Shown here: piece after piece, positions 17,977-26,485 of the stretch
How the letters are laid out: the number at the start of each line of letters is the position of its first letter
Position numbering within the stretch: the first letter of the stretch is position 1
DNA from: Opitutia bacterium
GTDB taxonomy: Bacteria; Verrucomicrobiota; Verrucomicrobiia; Opitutales; Opitutaceae
Assembly (NCBI GenBank): GCA_947474365.1
Contig: CANJIU010000024.1
Coordinates: 42,273 to 106,272, forward strand
Direction of reading: 5' to 3'
DNA length: 64,000 nucleotides
Notes under the pieces: generated by a model
Seen by the model: the letters and a program-made list of their open reading frames with translations, nothing else
The model's database searches: none
What the model was told of the DNA's origin: nothing
Made by a program: the position numbers and the translations under genes

Positions 17977-18285
17977 TTATTTCCGGCTCACCCTCCCGTA
18001 GTAGATTACGGTCGCGAGCACTCCCAGCATCCACGTCGGAAAATTCACCCAGAGCTGGTGAAAGGGCACCGGGTAATTCCGGCAGGCCCAGATGATGAGA
18101 ACGTGCTTGATCGCGATCAGCATCCAACAGACGAGGATCACGCGCTCGACGCGCGGATTGCGGGGTATCCGGCGGCTCACACTCACCTGTTCGACGAAGC
18201 CATGGCGGTCCAAACCGGGAGGCGGTGGGCGGCCGGTGATCAGTTGGACGAGATTGGCGAACATGGAGAGGCGAACGCTAGCCAT
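17977..18285 (-). CDS. small two-helix membrane protein
   Basis: 102 residues with a basic N-terminal half (RVSRRIPRNPRVER near 35-48) and two hydrophobic helices at about 49-67 and 76-97, ending VIYYGRVSRK. It resembles small inner-membrane proteins without assigned function. It converges with the PfkB kinase gene (15 bases) and is divergent from the YdeP-type oxidoreductase, sharing about 95 bases of upstream DNA. I do not recognise a family. Confidence 0.6.
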   Translation of the reverse strand: MASVRLSMFANLVQLITGRPPPPGLDRHGFVEQVSVSRRIPRNPRVERVILVCWMLIAIKHVLIIWACRNYPVPFHQLWVNFPTWMLGVLATVIYYGRVSRK

Positions 18286-18379
18286 GACCCGTTAAAAGCA
18301 AAGAGGCGAACGTGATGTCGGGCGATTGCACTGCGCTCCGTGATTGTCTCGGTGCGCGAATCCGGCACACGTTTCACCG

Positions 18380-20701
18380 ATGGCCGAATCCCCTCTGTCC
18401 TCCGCGCAGCCGCCGTTGGGAAACTCCCCGGCGCGCCTGGCGACCGCCAGTGCGGTGGCCGCCGGAATCACCTCTGTGGCCCAAACCGCACGGCTCGTCG
18501 GCGAAATGGGTGTCACCCGCGGAGTGCGAGCCCTCCTCGACGTCAACCAGGCTGGTGGCTTTGATTGCCAGTCGTGCGCCTGGCCCAGCCCGGACCGTGA
18601 CCGGCACACATTTGAATTTTGCGAGAATGGCGCAAAGGCTGTCGCGGATGAGGTGACGTCCCGGCGCGTGGATCGGGATTTTTTTGCCCGTTACTCGATC
18701 GCGGAACTCGCCGCGCAGAGCGACCATTGGCTCAACGCGCAGGGCCGGCTCGTCGAGCCGATGGTGCGGCGCGACGGCGCCACACACTACGAACCCATCG
18801 GATGGGACGAGGCATTCGCCCTGATCGCGCGCGAGTTGCAGGCGCTGCCGACCCCGGATGCGGCGGCGTTTTACACCTCCGGACGGACGAGCAACGAGGC
18901 GGCCTTTCTGTGGCAGCTTTTCGTTCGGCAATTCGGCACCAACAACCTGCCCGACTGCTCGAACATGTGCCACGAATCGAGCGGTGTCGCCCTCGGTGAG
19001 AGCATCGGGATCGGCAAGGGCACGGTGACGCTTGAGGACTTCGAACATGCCGACGCGATCTTCGTCATCGGCCAGAACCCCGGCACAAATCACCCGCGGA
19101 TGTTGTCGGCGCTCGAGGCCGCCAAGACGCGCGGGGCGAAAATCGTCTCGATCAATCCGCTGCCCGAAATAGGGATCGAGCGCTTCAAGAACCCTCAGGA
19201 TTTTCTGCACCCGCTGAAGGCCTTTCAGACCCTGCTTGGTGATGGCGCGCGCCTCTCCGATCTCTGGCTGCAGCCCCGGATTGGCGGCGATCTCGCGTTG
19301 TTGAAAGGACTGATGAAGGCGATGATCGAGGTCGAGGACCGGCGCCCGGGCGAGGTTTTGGACCGGGAATTCATCCGGGAACACACTGTCGGGTTCGAAG
19401 CGCTCAAGGCGGATTTGCGCGCGACGGGATGGGACGATGTCACGGCCGCGAGCGGCGTGACGCGCGACGCGATTCTGGCCGCGGCGGAGATTGCGATTCA
19501 CTCCCGCGCCACCATCGGTTGCTGGGCGATGGGTTTGACGCAACAGCCGCACGCCGTCGCCACGATTCAGCAGGTCGTGAATTTTCTGCTCCTGCGCGGC
19601 AATCTCGGCCGGCGCGGTGCCGGCGTCTGCCCGGTGCGCGGGCACTCGAATGTGCAGGGTGATCGCACGATGGGCATCTGCGAGCGGATGCCGGAGGCTT
19701 GGCTCGCGCGGCTCGATGCGGAATTCGGGATGACGTCGCCTCGCGCGCACGGCCTCGATACGGTCGGCACGATTCGCGCGATGCACGAAGGATGTGTGCG
19801 CGTGCTGGTGGCGATGGGCGGAAACTTTCTGTCCGCCACCCCCGACACCGAATTCACCGCGGCGGCCCTGCGCCGCTGCGCGCTCACAGCGCACGTGTCG
19901 ACGAAGCTCAACCGCGCCCACCTGATCACCGGCCAGAACGCTCTCATCCTGCCGTGCCTCGGGCGGAGCGAACGGGATGTGCAGACCGGCGTGGAGCAAT
20001 TTGTCACAACGGAAGATTCGATGGGTGTGATCAACTCGTCCCGGGGACGGCTGGCGCCGGCTTCGGAACATTTGCTGAGCGAACCGGCCATCGTCTGCCG
20101 ACTCGCCGAGGCGGTGCTCGCAGAGGGGCGGATCTCGGTCGCGCCGTTCTGGCGCGCGTTCGAATCCAACTACGATTTGATCCGCGACCGCATCGCGCGG
20201 GTCGTGCCGGGATTTGAGAATTACAACGCACGGGTTAGGGAAGGTCCGTTTCACCTGGCCAACGCCCCGCGCGATCGCCGCGAATGGCGGACGGCCACCC
20301 AGCGGGCGAATTTTGTTTCAGCACCCATTCCCCGCTCTTCGCTTCAGCCAGGCGAATTTGTGATGATGACGATTCGCACGCACGACCAGTTCAACACGAC
20401 CGTCTATGGACTCGACGACCGGTATCGCGGCGTGTTCGGCGGCCGACGCGTGGTTTTCATGCATGAGGCGGACATTGCCGCCGCCGGGTTGCAGCAGGGA
20501 CAGTCGGTCGATCTCACGAATCGCCATGGCGGCGTGGAGCGGGTGGCGCGGACGTTCATGGTCGCGCCCTATCGCATTCCCCGGGGTTGCATCGCGACGT
20601 ATTTTCCGGAGGCCAATGTGCTTGTGCCGATCGACAGCGTCGCCGCGAAAAGCAACACCCCGACCAGCAAGTACGTCGTCGTGACGATTACGGCGGCCTG
20701 A
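18380..20701 (+). CDS. FdhF/YdeP-family molybdopterin oxidoreductase
   Basis: 773 residues from ATG 18380. The molybdopterin domains are evident: CSNMCHESSGVALGESIG with Cys197-His198 in the metal-ligand region, FVIGQNPGTNHPRML, GAGVCPVRGHSNVQGDRTMG, and a C-terminal MGD-binding barrel (TIRTHDQFNTTVYGLDDRYRG). DCQSC at 62-66 is the short N-terminal Cys pair of the YdeP branch rather than the four-Cys cluster of classical formate dehydrogenases. YdeP of E. coli contributes to acid resistance; its reaction is not settled. No FdhD or electron-transfer subunit is encoded nearby, so it probably acts alone in the cytoplasm. Confidence 0.9.
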   Translation: MAESPLSSAQPPLGNSPARLATASAVAAGITSVAQTARLVGEMGVTRGVRALLDVNQAGGFDCQSCAWPSPDRDRHTFEFCENGAKAVADEVTSRRVDRDFFARYSIAELAAQSDHWLNAQGRLVEPMVRRDGATHYEPIGWDEAFALIARELQALPTPDAAAFYTSGRTSNEAAFLWQLFVRQFGTNNLPDCSNMCHESSGVALGESIGIGKGTVTLEDFEHADAIFVIGQNPGTNHPRMLSALEAAKTRGAKIVSINPLPEIGIERFKNPQDFLHPLKAFQTLLGDGARLSDLWLQPRIGGDLALLKGLMKAMIEVEDRRPGEVLDREFIREHTVGFEALKADLRATGWDDVTAASGVTRDAILAAAEIAIHSRATIGCWAMGLTQQPHAVATIQQVVNFLLLRGNLGRRGAGVCPVRGHSNVQGDRTMGICERMPEAWLARLDAEFGMTSPRAHGLDTVGTIRAMHEGCVRVLVAMGGNFLSATPDTEFTAAALRRCALTAHVSTKLNRAHLITGQNALILPCLGRSERDVQTGVEQFVTTEDSMGVINSSRGRLAPASEHLLSEPAIVCRLAEAVLAEGRISVAPFWRAFESNYDLIRDRIARVVPGFENYNARVREGPFHLANAPRDRREWRTATQRANFVSAPIPRSSLQPGEFVMMTIRTHDQFNTTVYGLDDRYRGVFGGRRVVFMHEADIAAAGLQQGQSVDLTNRHGGVERVARTFMVAPYRIPRGCIATYFPEANVLVPIDSVAAKSNTPTSKYVVVTITAA

Positions 20702-20747
20702 CACTCGCCATGGAACATTTCTGTGCTATCTTTCGTCACACGGCACC

Positions 20748-21272
20748 ATGAAAACGAACTCCATTCTGCTTCTTGCCCTGACGGTACTCCCACCTGCCGT
20801 GGCGTTGCGCGCAGAGGAAATCCGCACAATTGCCCGTGCCGAGGTGTTGTTCTTCGAGCCGGAGAAATTCACCGATGTGCGCGACAGCTACATGGGAGAC
20901 GCGACGCGCACCACCTACCTCGAGCAGATTCGCGACCATGTCTTGGAGCAGGCCAAGTATTATGTGCCGGAGGGCCACAAACTTTCCGTCACTTTCACGG
21001 ACATTGACATGGCTGGTGATTTCGAGCCGTGGCACGGGCCGCGTTGGGATGACATTCGCGTGGTGAAGGACATCTATCCGCCGCGGATCCTCCTGACGTT
21101 TCGCCTGACCGATGCGGCGGGCAACGTGGTCAAGGAAGGGAAACGCGATCTGCGCGACCTGGCCTTCATGATGAAAATCACGATGTCGTTCCGTGACGAT
21201 CCGGTGCGCCATGAAAAGGCGCTGCTCGACGATTGGCTGCGGAGCGATTTCCCACGCGTGCGGAAAAACTGA
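20748..21272 (+). CDS. DUF3016 exported protein
   Basis: 174 residues with a signal peptide (MKTNSILLLALTVLPPAVALRAEE). The mature protein opens with an EVLFFEPEKFTDVRD segment, then contains FTDIDMAGDFEPW, which match the DUF3016 family of periplasmic proteins of unknown function. It follows the YdeP-type gene by 46 bases. The leader is A/C-rich (cacggcaccATG) without a Shine-Dalgarno sequence. Confidence 0.75.
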   Translation: MKTNSILLLALTVLPPAVALRAEEIRTIARAEVLFFEPEKFTDVRDSYMGDATRTTYLEQIRDHVLEQAKYYVPEGHKLSVTFTDIDMAGDFEPWHGPRWDDIRVVKDIYPPRILLTFRLTDAAGNVVKEGKRDLRDLAFMMKITMSFRDDPVRHEKALLDDWLRSDFPRVRKN

Positions 21273-21290
21273 CCGGGGTTGGCGCCGTGG

Positions 21291-21731
21291 ATGTCGGTCG
21301 CTGGGTTGACACCGGTCGCGGCCGTTTCTGTGCTGTCGGGAGTGAATTCGCCCGTCGCTGAACCTGCCGGCCGCCTCGACAAGTGGCTCTGGGCCGTGCG
21401 TCTTTTCAAGACCCGCAGCCTCGCGGGCGATGCCTGCCGGGCTGGCAGTGTTGAAGTGAATGAACTGCCGGCGAAACCCGCCCGCGACGTCCGGCCGGGC
21501 GAAACGGTGGTCGTGAAACAGGGAGTCGTCCGTCGGACGCTCCGCGTAGTGGGCGTGCCCCGCTCGCGGGTGGGAGCGAAGCTTGTGGCGAATTTCTGCA
21601 CCGACCTCACCCCGCCGGAGGAATGGGAAAAAGCGCGCGTGGAGCGGCTGCAACACGTGCTTGAACGCGAAAAAGGCAGCGGACGCCCGACCAAACGCGA
21701 CCGGCGCCAGGTGGACCGGATGTTTGAGTGA
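21291..21731 (+). CDS. RNA-binding S4 domain protein, Hsp15-like
   Basis: 146 residues from ATG 21291. The S4 domain starts near residue 27 with RLDKWLWAVRLFKTRSLAGDACRAG and continues through SVEVN and DVRPGETVVVKQG, the pattern of HslR/Hsp15, which binds stalled 50S subunits carrying nascent chains. The C-terminal tail is basic (GSGRPTKRDRRQVDRMFE), again as in Hsp15. The start is uncertain: a TTG at 21279 and a GTG at 21342 are in frame. It lies 18 bases after the DUF3016 gene and 52 before the thioesterase. Confidence 0.85.
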   Translation: MSVAGLTPVAAVSVLSGVNSPVAEPAGRLDKWLWAVRLFKTRSLAGDACRAGSVEVNELPAKPARDVRPGETVVVKQGVVRRTLRVVGVPRSRVGAKLVANFCTDLTPPEEWEKARVERLQHVLEREKGSGRPTKRDRRQVDRMFE

Positions 21732-21783
21732 CAAACCGGTTTCGGCCCCGCGGTAAATTTTCCTCTTCCCGTCTGCCATCCCG

Positions 21784-22197
21784 ATGAGCGTCTATTCCAA
21801 ATTCGAGACCGAGCTCGCCGTTCGTCCCGATGACATCGATCTATATCAGCACGTCCACAGCACCCGCTATCTCGACTACGTGCTGGCGGCACGGTTCGAC
21901 CAGATGGAGCGCTGCTATGGGATGGCGATGCAGGCCTTTGCGCAGCGTGGGCTCGGGTGGTTCATGGCGTCGGCGACGATCCATTATCGCCGGCCGTTGG
22001 GGTGGGGGGACCGGATGGTCGTGCGCACCTGGATCGAGAGTTTCACCGAGTCGGGCTGCCGCGTGATGTTCGAAATCGACAAGCTACCAACGGCCAAACG
22101 TGTGTGCGAGGGGCACTGCGATTACACGCTCGTGACTCTTGCCACCGGACGGGCCACACCGCTGCCGGAAGACGTCAGGCTGCGCTACTCGATTTAA
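21784..22197 (+). CDS. hotdog-fold acyl-CoA thioesterase
   Basis: 137 residues, the usual size of 4HBT/YbgC/FadM-type thioesterases. The N-terminal DDIDLYQHVHSTRYLDYV matches the catalytic Asp helix of the family, although the usual Asn in HVNN is Ser here (HVHST). IHYRRPLGWGDRMVVRTW is the central strand set. It probably hydrolyses a short or medium acyl-CoA in the cytoplasm; the substrate is unknown. Confidence 0.85.
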   Translation: MSVYSKFETELAVRPDDIDLYQHVHSTRYLDYVLAARFDQMERCYGMAMQAFAQRGLGWFMASATIHYRRPLGWGDRMVVRTWIESFTESGCRVMFEIDKLPTAKRVCEGHCDYTLVTLATGRATPLPEDVRLRYSI

Positions 22198-22392
22198 CCC
22201 ACGGTGTAGGATTCCGCGAATTCCCTTGCGTATGTGTCGACCCCATGCACCGTGTCGTCGCTTCGTTAGAGAATACGTTAGGTGACAGTTTCTGGTGAGT
22301 CGTTGGCTGAGCGTTTGGCTTAAGTGATGATTTCGAAACCCAATAGTGGGAACGGACTGGCAGCAGACGGAGGATCTACGAGACATCACTAA

Positions 22393-22776
22393 ATGAGTAA
22401 CTCCAAACTATACGTCGGTAACCTGTCGTTCAAGACCACGGAAGACGAACTTCGCGCCGCTTTCGGCCAATTCGGATCTGTGACCGATGTTTACGTCGCC
22501 ATGGACAAGATGACCGGTCGCCCCCGCGGCTTCGCGTTCGTCACCATGGGTACAGGCGATGAGGCCAAGCAGGCTGCAGAAAAGATGAACGGCGTCGATC
22601 TCGGCGGCCGTCAATTGACCGTCAATGAAGCCCGTCCGAAGGAAGATCGCCCGGGTGGCGGCTTTGGCGGCGGCGGCGGCGGCCGTGGCTTCGGTGGCGG
22701 CGGCGGCGGTGGCCGTGGCGGCTACGGTGGCGGCGGCGGCGGTCGCGATCGCGATCGCGGCGATCGTCGTTACTAA
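22393..22776 (+). CDS. glycine-rich RRM RNA-binding protein
   Basis: 127 residues: one RRM (1-82) with RNP2 LYVGNL at 6-11 and RNP1 RGFAFVTM at 45-52, then an RGG-like tail (about 88-118) and a charged DRDRGDRRY end. This architecture matches bacterial and plant cold-inducible glycine-rich RNA-binding proteins, which act as RNA chaperones. It has an unusually long 195-base upstream gap and a strong terminator, so it is probably monocistronic, and is followed by a DEAD-box helicase. A GGAGG lies 20 bases before the ATG, too far for normal Shine-Dalgarno spacing. The tail is coded by GGC-rich repeats prone to slippage. Confidence 0.93.
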   Translation: MSNSKLYVGNLSFKTTEDELRAAFGQFGSVTDVYVAMDKMTGRPRGFAFVTMGTGDEAKQAAEKMNGVDLGGRQLTVNEARPKEDRPGGGFGGGGGGRGFGGGGGGGRGGYGGGGGGRDRDRGDRRY

Positions 22777-22808
22777 GACCGGCGTTTCCAACGAAACGGT
22801 TTTTCGAG

Positions 22809-22844
22809 GGACGGAGCTCCTGAGGAGCTTCGTCCTTTTTTTTT
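22809..22844 (+). terminator. strong Rho-independent terminator after the RRM gene
   Basis: Thirteen bases (22809-22821) mirror 22823-22835 around a single central G, with one G-T wobble, followed by nine T residues. It should separate the RRM gene from the downstream helicase. Confidence 0.9.
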
Positions 22845-22862
22845 AGGCTTCCGCTTCCGCTT

Positions 22863-22956
22863 TGTCATTCTGAGTGCAGCGAAGATTTCCGCGGGCCGTG
22901 CCCGCCCCTTGGCAGCAAACATCCCGATGGATGTTTTCGCTGCGCTCAGAATGACA
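22863..22956. repeat. three-stem palindromic repeat (MITE/REP-like)
   Basis: The outer arms 22863-22885 and 22934-22956 are 23-base inverted repeats with two mismatches. Inside are two perfect 6-bp hairpins: GCGGGC/GCCCGC (22891-22896 with 22900-22905) and ACATCC/GGATGT (22919-22924 with 22929-22934). The whole folds like a cloverleaf. The outer arm (TGTCATTCTGAG followed by GCAGCGAAGA) resembles short palindromic repeats dispersed in many bacterial genomes. It ends 13 bases before the helicase ATG. Confidence 0.75.
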
Positions 22957-22969
22957 GACCCGAACAGAC

Positions 22970-24199
22970 ATGCCTTTTAAATCTCTCAATCTCTCCGATT
23001 CCGTTCTTCGCGGTGTACAGGCCGCCGGTTATACGGATCCCACTCCCATTCAGCTGCGCGCGATTCCCGTCGTGCTCGGCGGCGGCGACCTCATCGGTTC
23101 CGCCCAGACCGGAACAGGCAAGACGGCCGCCTTTGCGCTGCCGATTCTCTCCAAGCTCGGCGCCCACGCCCGCGGCCAGAACGCCCGCGTGCTCGTGCTC
23201 GAACCCACCCGTGAGCTCGCTGCGCAGGTCGAAACCGCGTTTCGCGATTTCGCCCGCTTCACCGACATCCGACCGGTCGCCATTTTTGGCGGCGTCGGCT
23301 ACGGCTACCAGCGCACCGAGCTCAAGCGCGGCGTCGACATCATCGTCGCCACGCCGGGCCGGCTCATGGACTATCTCAAGGAGGGCACGATCAGCCTCCG
23401 CGACATCTCGATTCTCGTGCTCGACGAGGTCGACCGCATGCTCGACATGGGCTTTCTGCCCGTCGTGAAGGACATCATCGGCCGCTGCCCGAAGAACCGG
23501 CAGACGCTGTTTTTCTCCGCCACCGTGCCGCCGGAAATTGCGGCGGTCGCGTCGTTCGCCCTGCGCAATCCCGCCCGCGTCGAGGTCGGCGTGAACCGCT
23601 CCGTCAACGAGTCGGTCAAGCACGCGATTTATCCCGTCTCCTTCGAGCAAAAATTCGAACTGCTCGTCGCGCTCCTCGCAAAAATCGACTTTGACAGCGT
23701 GCTCGTTTTTTCCCGCACCAAGCACGGCGCCGACAAGATCGCCCGCCGCCTCAAGGACGCGAACCACTCGGTCGCCGTGTTGCACGCCAACCGCTCGCAG
23801 AACCAGCGGATCGAGGCGCTCGCCGGCTTCAAGTCCGGCAAGTACGAGGTGATGGTCGCGACCGACATCGCCGCGCGCGGCATCGACGTCGCGGGTGTGT
23901 CACATGTGATCAACTATGACGTGCCGGAGAAGCCCGAGGACTACGTGCACCGGATTGGTCGCACCGGCCGCGCCCAGGCGGTGGGCGACGCGTTCACACT
24001 GGTGACGCCGGAAAATGCCGGCGACGTGCGCGACATCGAGCGCTTCATCGGCCAGAAGATTCCCGAGCTGCGCCTCGAGGGCTTTCCCTACAAGGCGTTC
24101 GCACCGCGCCCGCCGCAACCCGCGCAGCGTCCGCACGGCAGCCTGCCGGGGACGATCCGCCATGGCGGCGGCTTCCGGCGCTTCAAGAGCCGGCGTTGA
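22970..24199 (+). CDS. DEAD-box RNA helicase, RhlE type
   Basis: 409 residues with Q motif (PTPIQ), Walker A AQTGTGKT (45-52), PTREL, TPGRLMDY, motif II DEVD (152-155, Asp-Glu-Val-Asp instead of DEAD), SAT, ATDIAARGIDV and HRIGRTGRA. RecA-like domains 1 and 2 are complete, followed by a short basic, Gly/Pro-rich tail (GGGFRRFKSRR) as in RhlE proteins. It likely remodels structured RNA in ribosome assembly or cold adaptation. It follows the RRM protein gene, but a terminator and a folded repeat lie between, so it needs its own promoter or one inside the repeat. Confidence 0.95.
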   Translation: MPFKSLNLSDSVLRGVQAAGYTDPTPIQLRAIPVVLGGGDLIGSAQTGTGKTAAFALPILSKLGAHARGQNARVLVLEPTRELAAQVETAFRDFARFTDIRPVAIFGGVGYGYQRTELKRGVDIIVATPGRLMDYLKEGTISLRDISILVLDEVDRMLDMGFLPVVKDIIGRCPKNRQTLFFSATVPPEIAAVASFALRNPARVEVGVNRSVNESVKHAIYPVSFEQKFELLVALLAKIDFDSVLVFSRTKHGADKIARRLKDANHSVAVLHANRSQNQRIEALAGFKSGKYEVMVATDIAARGIDVAGVSHVINYDVPEKPEDYVHRIGRTGRAQAVGDAFTLVTPENAGDVRDIERFIGQKIPELRLEGFPYKAFAPRPPQPAQRPHGSLPGTIRHGGGFRRFKSRR

Positions 24200-24312
24200 T
24201 CGGCGTTCCCGGCGCGAGCAGGTGAATATCGCCGGCTCGCGCGCGGTTTTGGATTTGGCCCAAACAGGGACGGATTGTTTTTGAACCGCGGGGCGTCAAG
24301 GTGACGGGCACC

Positions 24313-24912
24313 ATGCCCACCGTTGCCGCCGTCGAAAAACACCTGGCCGCGCTGCGTTCGTGCACGCGTTGCCCTCGCATGCACCGGCCGGCGGTGGTCG
24401 GGCGTTCCTCGGCCAGCCGTGTGATTCTCGTCGGCCAGGCGCCGGGTGACAAGGAACCGAAACTTGGCCGGCCGTTCGCGTGGACCGCCGGCAAGACGCT
24501 GTTCAAGTGGTTTCACGGCGCGCTCGGCTGGAGCGAGGACGAGGTGCGCAACCGGATCTATTTCGCGGCCGTGTGCCGGTGTTTTCCCGGGAAACGCCCC
24601 GAGGGCGGTGATCGCGTGCCGGCGCCGGAGGAAATCGCGAATTGTTCCGCGTGGCTGGAGCGCGAGTTCACCCTGCTGAAGCCGCAGCTTGTGCTGCCGG
24701 TTGGCAAACTCGCGATCTCGCAATTCCTCGGCGAGCGGCCGCTGCTCGAAACGATCGGCAAACAATTTCCGATCACCTACCGCGGACAGGCCGTCGACTG
24801 CATTCCGCTACCGCATCCCTCGGGAGCTTCGCCATGGCATCGGATGGAGCCGGGAAAATCCCTGCTGGGCCGGGCGCTCGCGCTGGTCGCGAAGCACGAG
24901 GCATTAGAATAA
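24313..24912 (+). CDS. uracil-DNA glycosylase superfamily, Fe-S (family 4-like)
   Basis: 199 residues from ATG 24313 (GTG 24301 also in frame). Four cysteines are placed as in Fe-S family-4 glycosylases: CTRC near the N-terminus, one in AAVCRCFPGK and one in NCSAWLE. The catalytic region reads GQAPGDKEPKLGRPFAWTAG, differing from the usual PFVGxAG, and the second motif is HPSGASPWHR rather than HPA. It therefore belongs to the superfamily but not cleanly to family 4 or 5. Removal of uracil or another damaged base is likely; specificity is uncertain. Confidence 0.85.
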   Translation: MPTVAAVEKHLAALRSCTRCPRMHRPAVVGRSSASRVILVGQAPGDKEPKLGRPFAWTAGKTLFKWFHGALGWSEDEVRNRIYFAAVCRCFPGKRPEGGDRVPAPEEIANCSAWLEREFTLLKPQLVLPVGKLAISQFLGERPLLETIGKQFPITYRGQAVDCIPLPHPSGASPWHRMEPGKSLLGRALALVAKHEALE

Positions 24913-24936
24913 CCATAGCGCCCGATTGGCCTGACC

Positions 24937-25908
24937 TCAATTCACCCGGTTCCACACGGGTTGGCACGTCACGGCCGCGCGTGCGATTTTCGCCGACGTG
25001 GTGCGCATCTCAACCATGCCCTCGGGGCTGCAAAACGCGGCGTGACATGTGACGATCAGATTCGGCGTCGCCGCTTCCTGCGCGGTACGCAACGGCTCGT
25101 TCTCGACGACATCGAGGCCGGCGCCGGCGAGGTGTCCGCGGTGCAACGCTGCGAACACCGGCGCCTTTTCCACGATGTCGCCGCGGGCGGTGTTCACCAG
25201 AAATGCGCCCGGCTTCATTTGCGCGATTTCTTTTTCGCCGATCATCGCGCGGGTCTCGTGACTCAGCGGACAGTGGATCGAAACCGTGTCGCTGGATTGC
25301 AACAACTCCTCGAGCGAATTCACGCGCTCGATGCCGATGGCCTTGTGCGTTCCGGCCGGCACGTAGGGATCGAAAAAGATCACGCGAAACCCAAACGCCT
25401 TCGCCCGCAGCGCCGCCGCCGTGCCGATGCGGCCGAGGCCGACGACGCCAAAGATCTGCGTGCGCAGCCGCCGCATTTTCGGTGCAACGTTGATCCTCCA
25501 GCCAAGCTGCTTGGCCTCGCGGTCGAGGGGGAAGAGCTGCCGGTAGAGCGCGAGAGTGAGGGCGAGGGCGTGATCGGCCACCTCCTCGGTGCCGTAGTCG
25601 GGCACGTTGCACACGGGGATTCCGGCCTTGGCCGCGGCGGCGATGTCGACGGTGTCGAATCCGACGCCGTTGCGGATAATGGCGCGGCAATGCTTCATCC
25701 GGGCGATGACTTCCGCCGTGATGAGCGGGCCATGCCAGAGGATCAGTGCGTGCGCTTCGAGGACCTCGGGAGGAATGGGTGCGTTGGCATCGAGCCAGAC
25801 GGTTTTCAGATCGGCGACGTCGGTCACCAACGGTCGTTCCACCGCGGCTTCGTGGTCGGTAAACCGGAATTCCCTGGGGCAGAGGATGACGACGGAAGGG
25901 CGGGACAT
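24937..25908 (-). CDS. D-2-hydroxyacid dehydrogenase, C-terminal-binding-protein type
   Basis: 323 residues. The NAD-binding loop is GVVGLGRIGTAAALRAKAFG, and the catalytic residues are visible as NTARGD (Arg), ENEP (Glu) and CHAAFCSPEG (His). The AAFCSPEG spelling and the short N-terminal domain match the CtBP-like branch of bacterial D-isomer-specific dehydrogenases. It would reduce a 2-keto acid with NADH in the cytoplasm; the substrate is unknown. It is convergent with the glycosylase gene (24 bases) and divergent from the FKBP gene. Confidence 0.88.
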   Translation of the reverse strand: MSRPSVVILCPREFRFTDHEAAVERPLVTDVADLKTVWLDANAPIPPEVLEAHALILWHGPLITAEVIARMKHCRAIIRNGVGFDTVDIAAAAKAGIPVCNVPDYGTEEVADHALALTLALYRQLFPLDREAKQLGWRINVAPKMRRLRTQIFGVVGLGRIGTAAALRAKAFGFRVIFFDPYVPAGTHKAIGIERVNSLEELLQSSDTVSIHCPLSHETRAMIGEKEIAQMKPGAFLVNTARGDIVEKAPVFAALHRGHLAGAGLDVVENEPLRTAQEAATPNLIVTCHAAFCSPEGMVEMRTTSAKIARAAVTCQPVWNRVN

Positions 25909-25965
25909 GAAAATCGCTTTGACCCCCGATTAGACGGATGACACGGATGCCGGGAAGACTTATTC

Positions 25966-26448
25966 GTGTTTATTGTGAAATCCTTGGCCAAACTTTTCCT
26001 GACTGGATGTATTGCAATGCTGGCGATGGCGCCTCTGGCCCACGCGCAGCGCGAGAAGCTGCCGCCCGACGATCTCGCCGAAGTGGAGAAAACCTATCCC
26101 AACGCGAAAAAGACCACCACGGGCATTCGTTACGTCATCACGCGTGAAGGCGAGGGCGACACGCCGAAGCCGGGCGACAAGGTCAACGTACTCTACGTTG
26201 GCCAGCTCTTGAACGGAAAGATTTTCGACGAGGCCAAAGATCCGGCGCAGCCGTTCACCTTTCGCGTCCGGCGCGACATGGTGATCGAGGCCTGGGACCA
26301 GGTGCTGCAGCTGATGAAGAAGGGCGAGAAGCGGATCGTGATTGTCCCGCCGGAACTCGGTTACGGCACGCGCGGCCAACCACCGAAGATCGGGCGCAAC
26401 GCGACGCTCGTGTTCGAAATCGAGCTGTTGAGTTTCGGGAAAGACTGA
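25966..26448 (+). CDS. exported FKBP-type peptidyl-prolyl isomerase
   Basis: 160 residues. The FKBP fold covers about 55-157: GDKVNVLYVGQLLNGKIFDEA, VIEAWDQVLQLMKKGEKRIVIVPPELGYGTRG and NATLVFEIELLSF, all core family segments. A signal peptide ends at AHAQ. LTGC at residues 12-15 resembles a lipobox, but the hydrophobic stretch before it is too short. GTG 25966 is chosen because GGAAG lies 8 bases upstream; GTG 25975 is an alternative. It would assist folding of periplasmic proteins. Confidence 0.9.
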   Translation: MFIVKSLAKLFLTGCIAMLAMAPLAHAQREKLPPDDLAEVEKTYPNAKKTTTGIRYVITREGEGDTPKPGDKVNVLYVGQLLNGKIFDEAKDPAQPFTFRVRRDMVIEAWDQVLQLMKKGEKRIVIVPPELGYGTRGQPPKIGRNATLVFEIELLSFGKD

Positions 26449-26451
26449 ACA

Positions 26452-26475
26452 CGGGCCGGCCGCATAGCCGGCCCG
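26452..26475. terminator. 9-bp hairpin between convergent genes, no T-tract
   Basis: CGGGCCGGC (26452-26460) pairs perfectly with GCCGGCCCG (26467-26475) around a 6-base loop, just after the FKBP stop and before the end of the convergent GDSL gene. There is no T-run on either side, so it could be an mRNA 3'-end stabiliser rather than an intrinsic terminator. Confidence 0.4.
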
Positions 26476-26485
26476 CTGTGCGACG

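Noticed and set aside
22670..22760. GGC-rich tract in the RRM gene as a phase-variable repeat
   Set aside because: The units are irregular and encode a normal RGG-like tail; no out-of-frame variant is evident.
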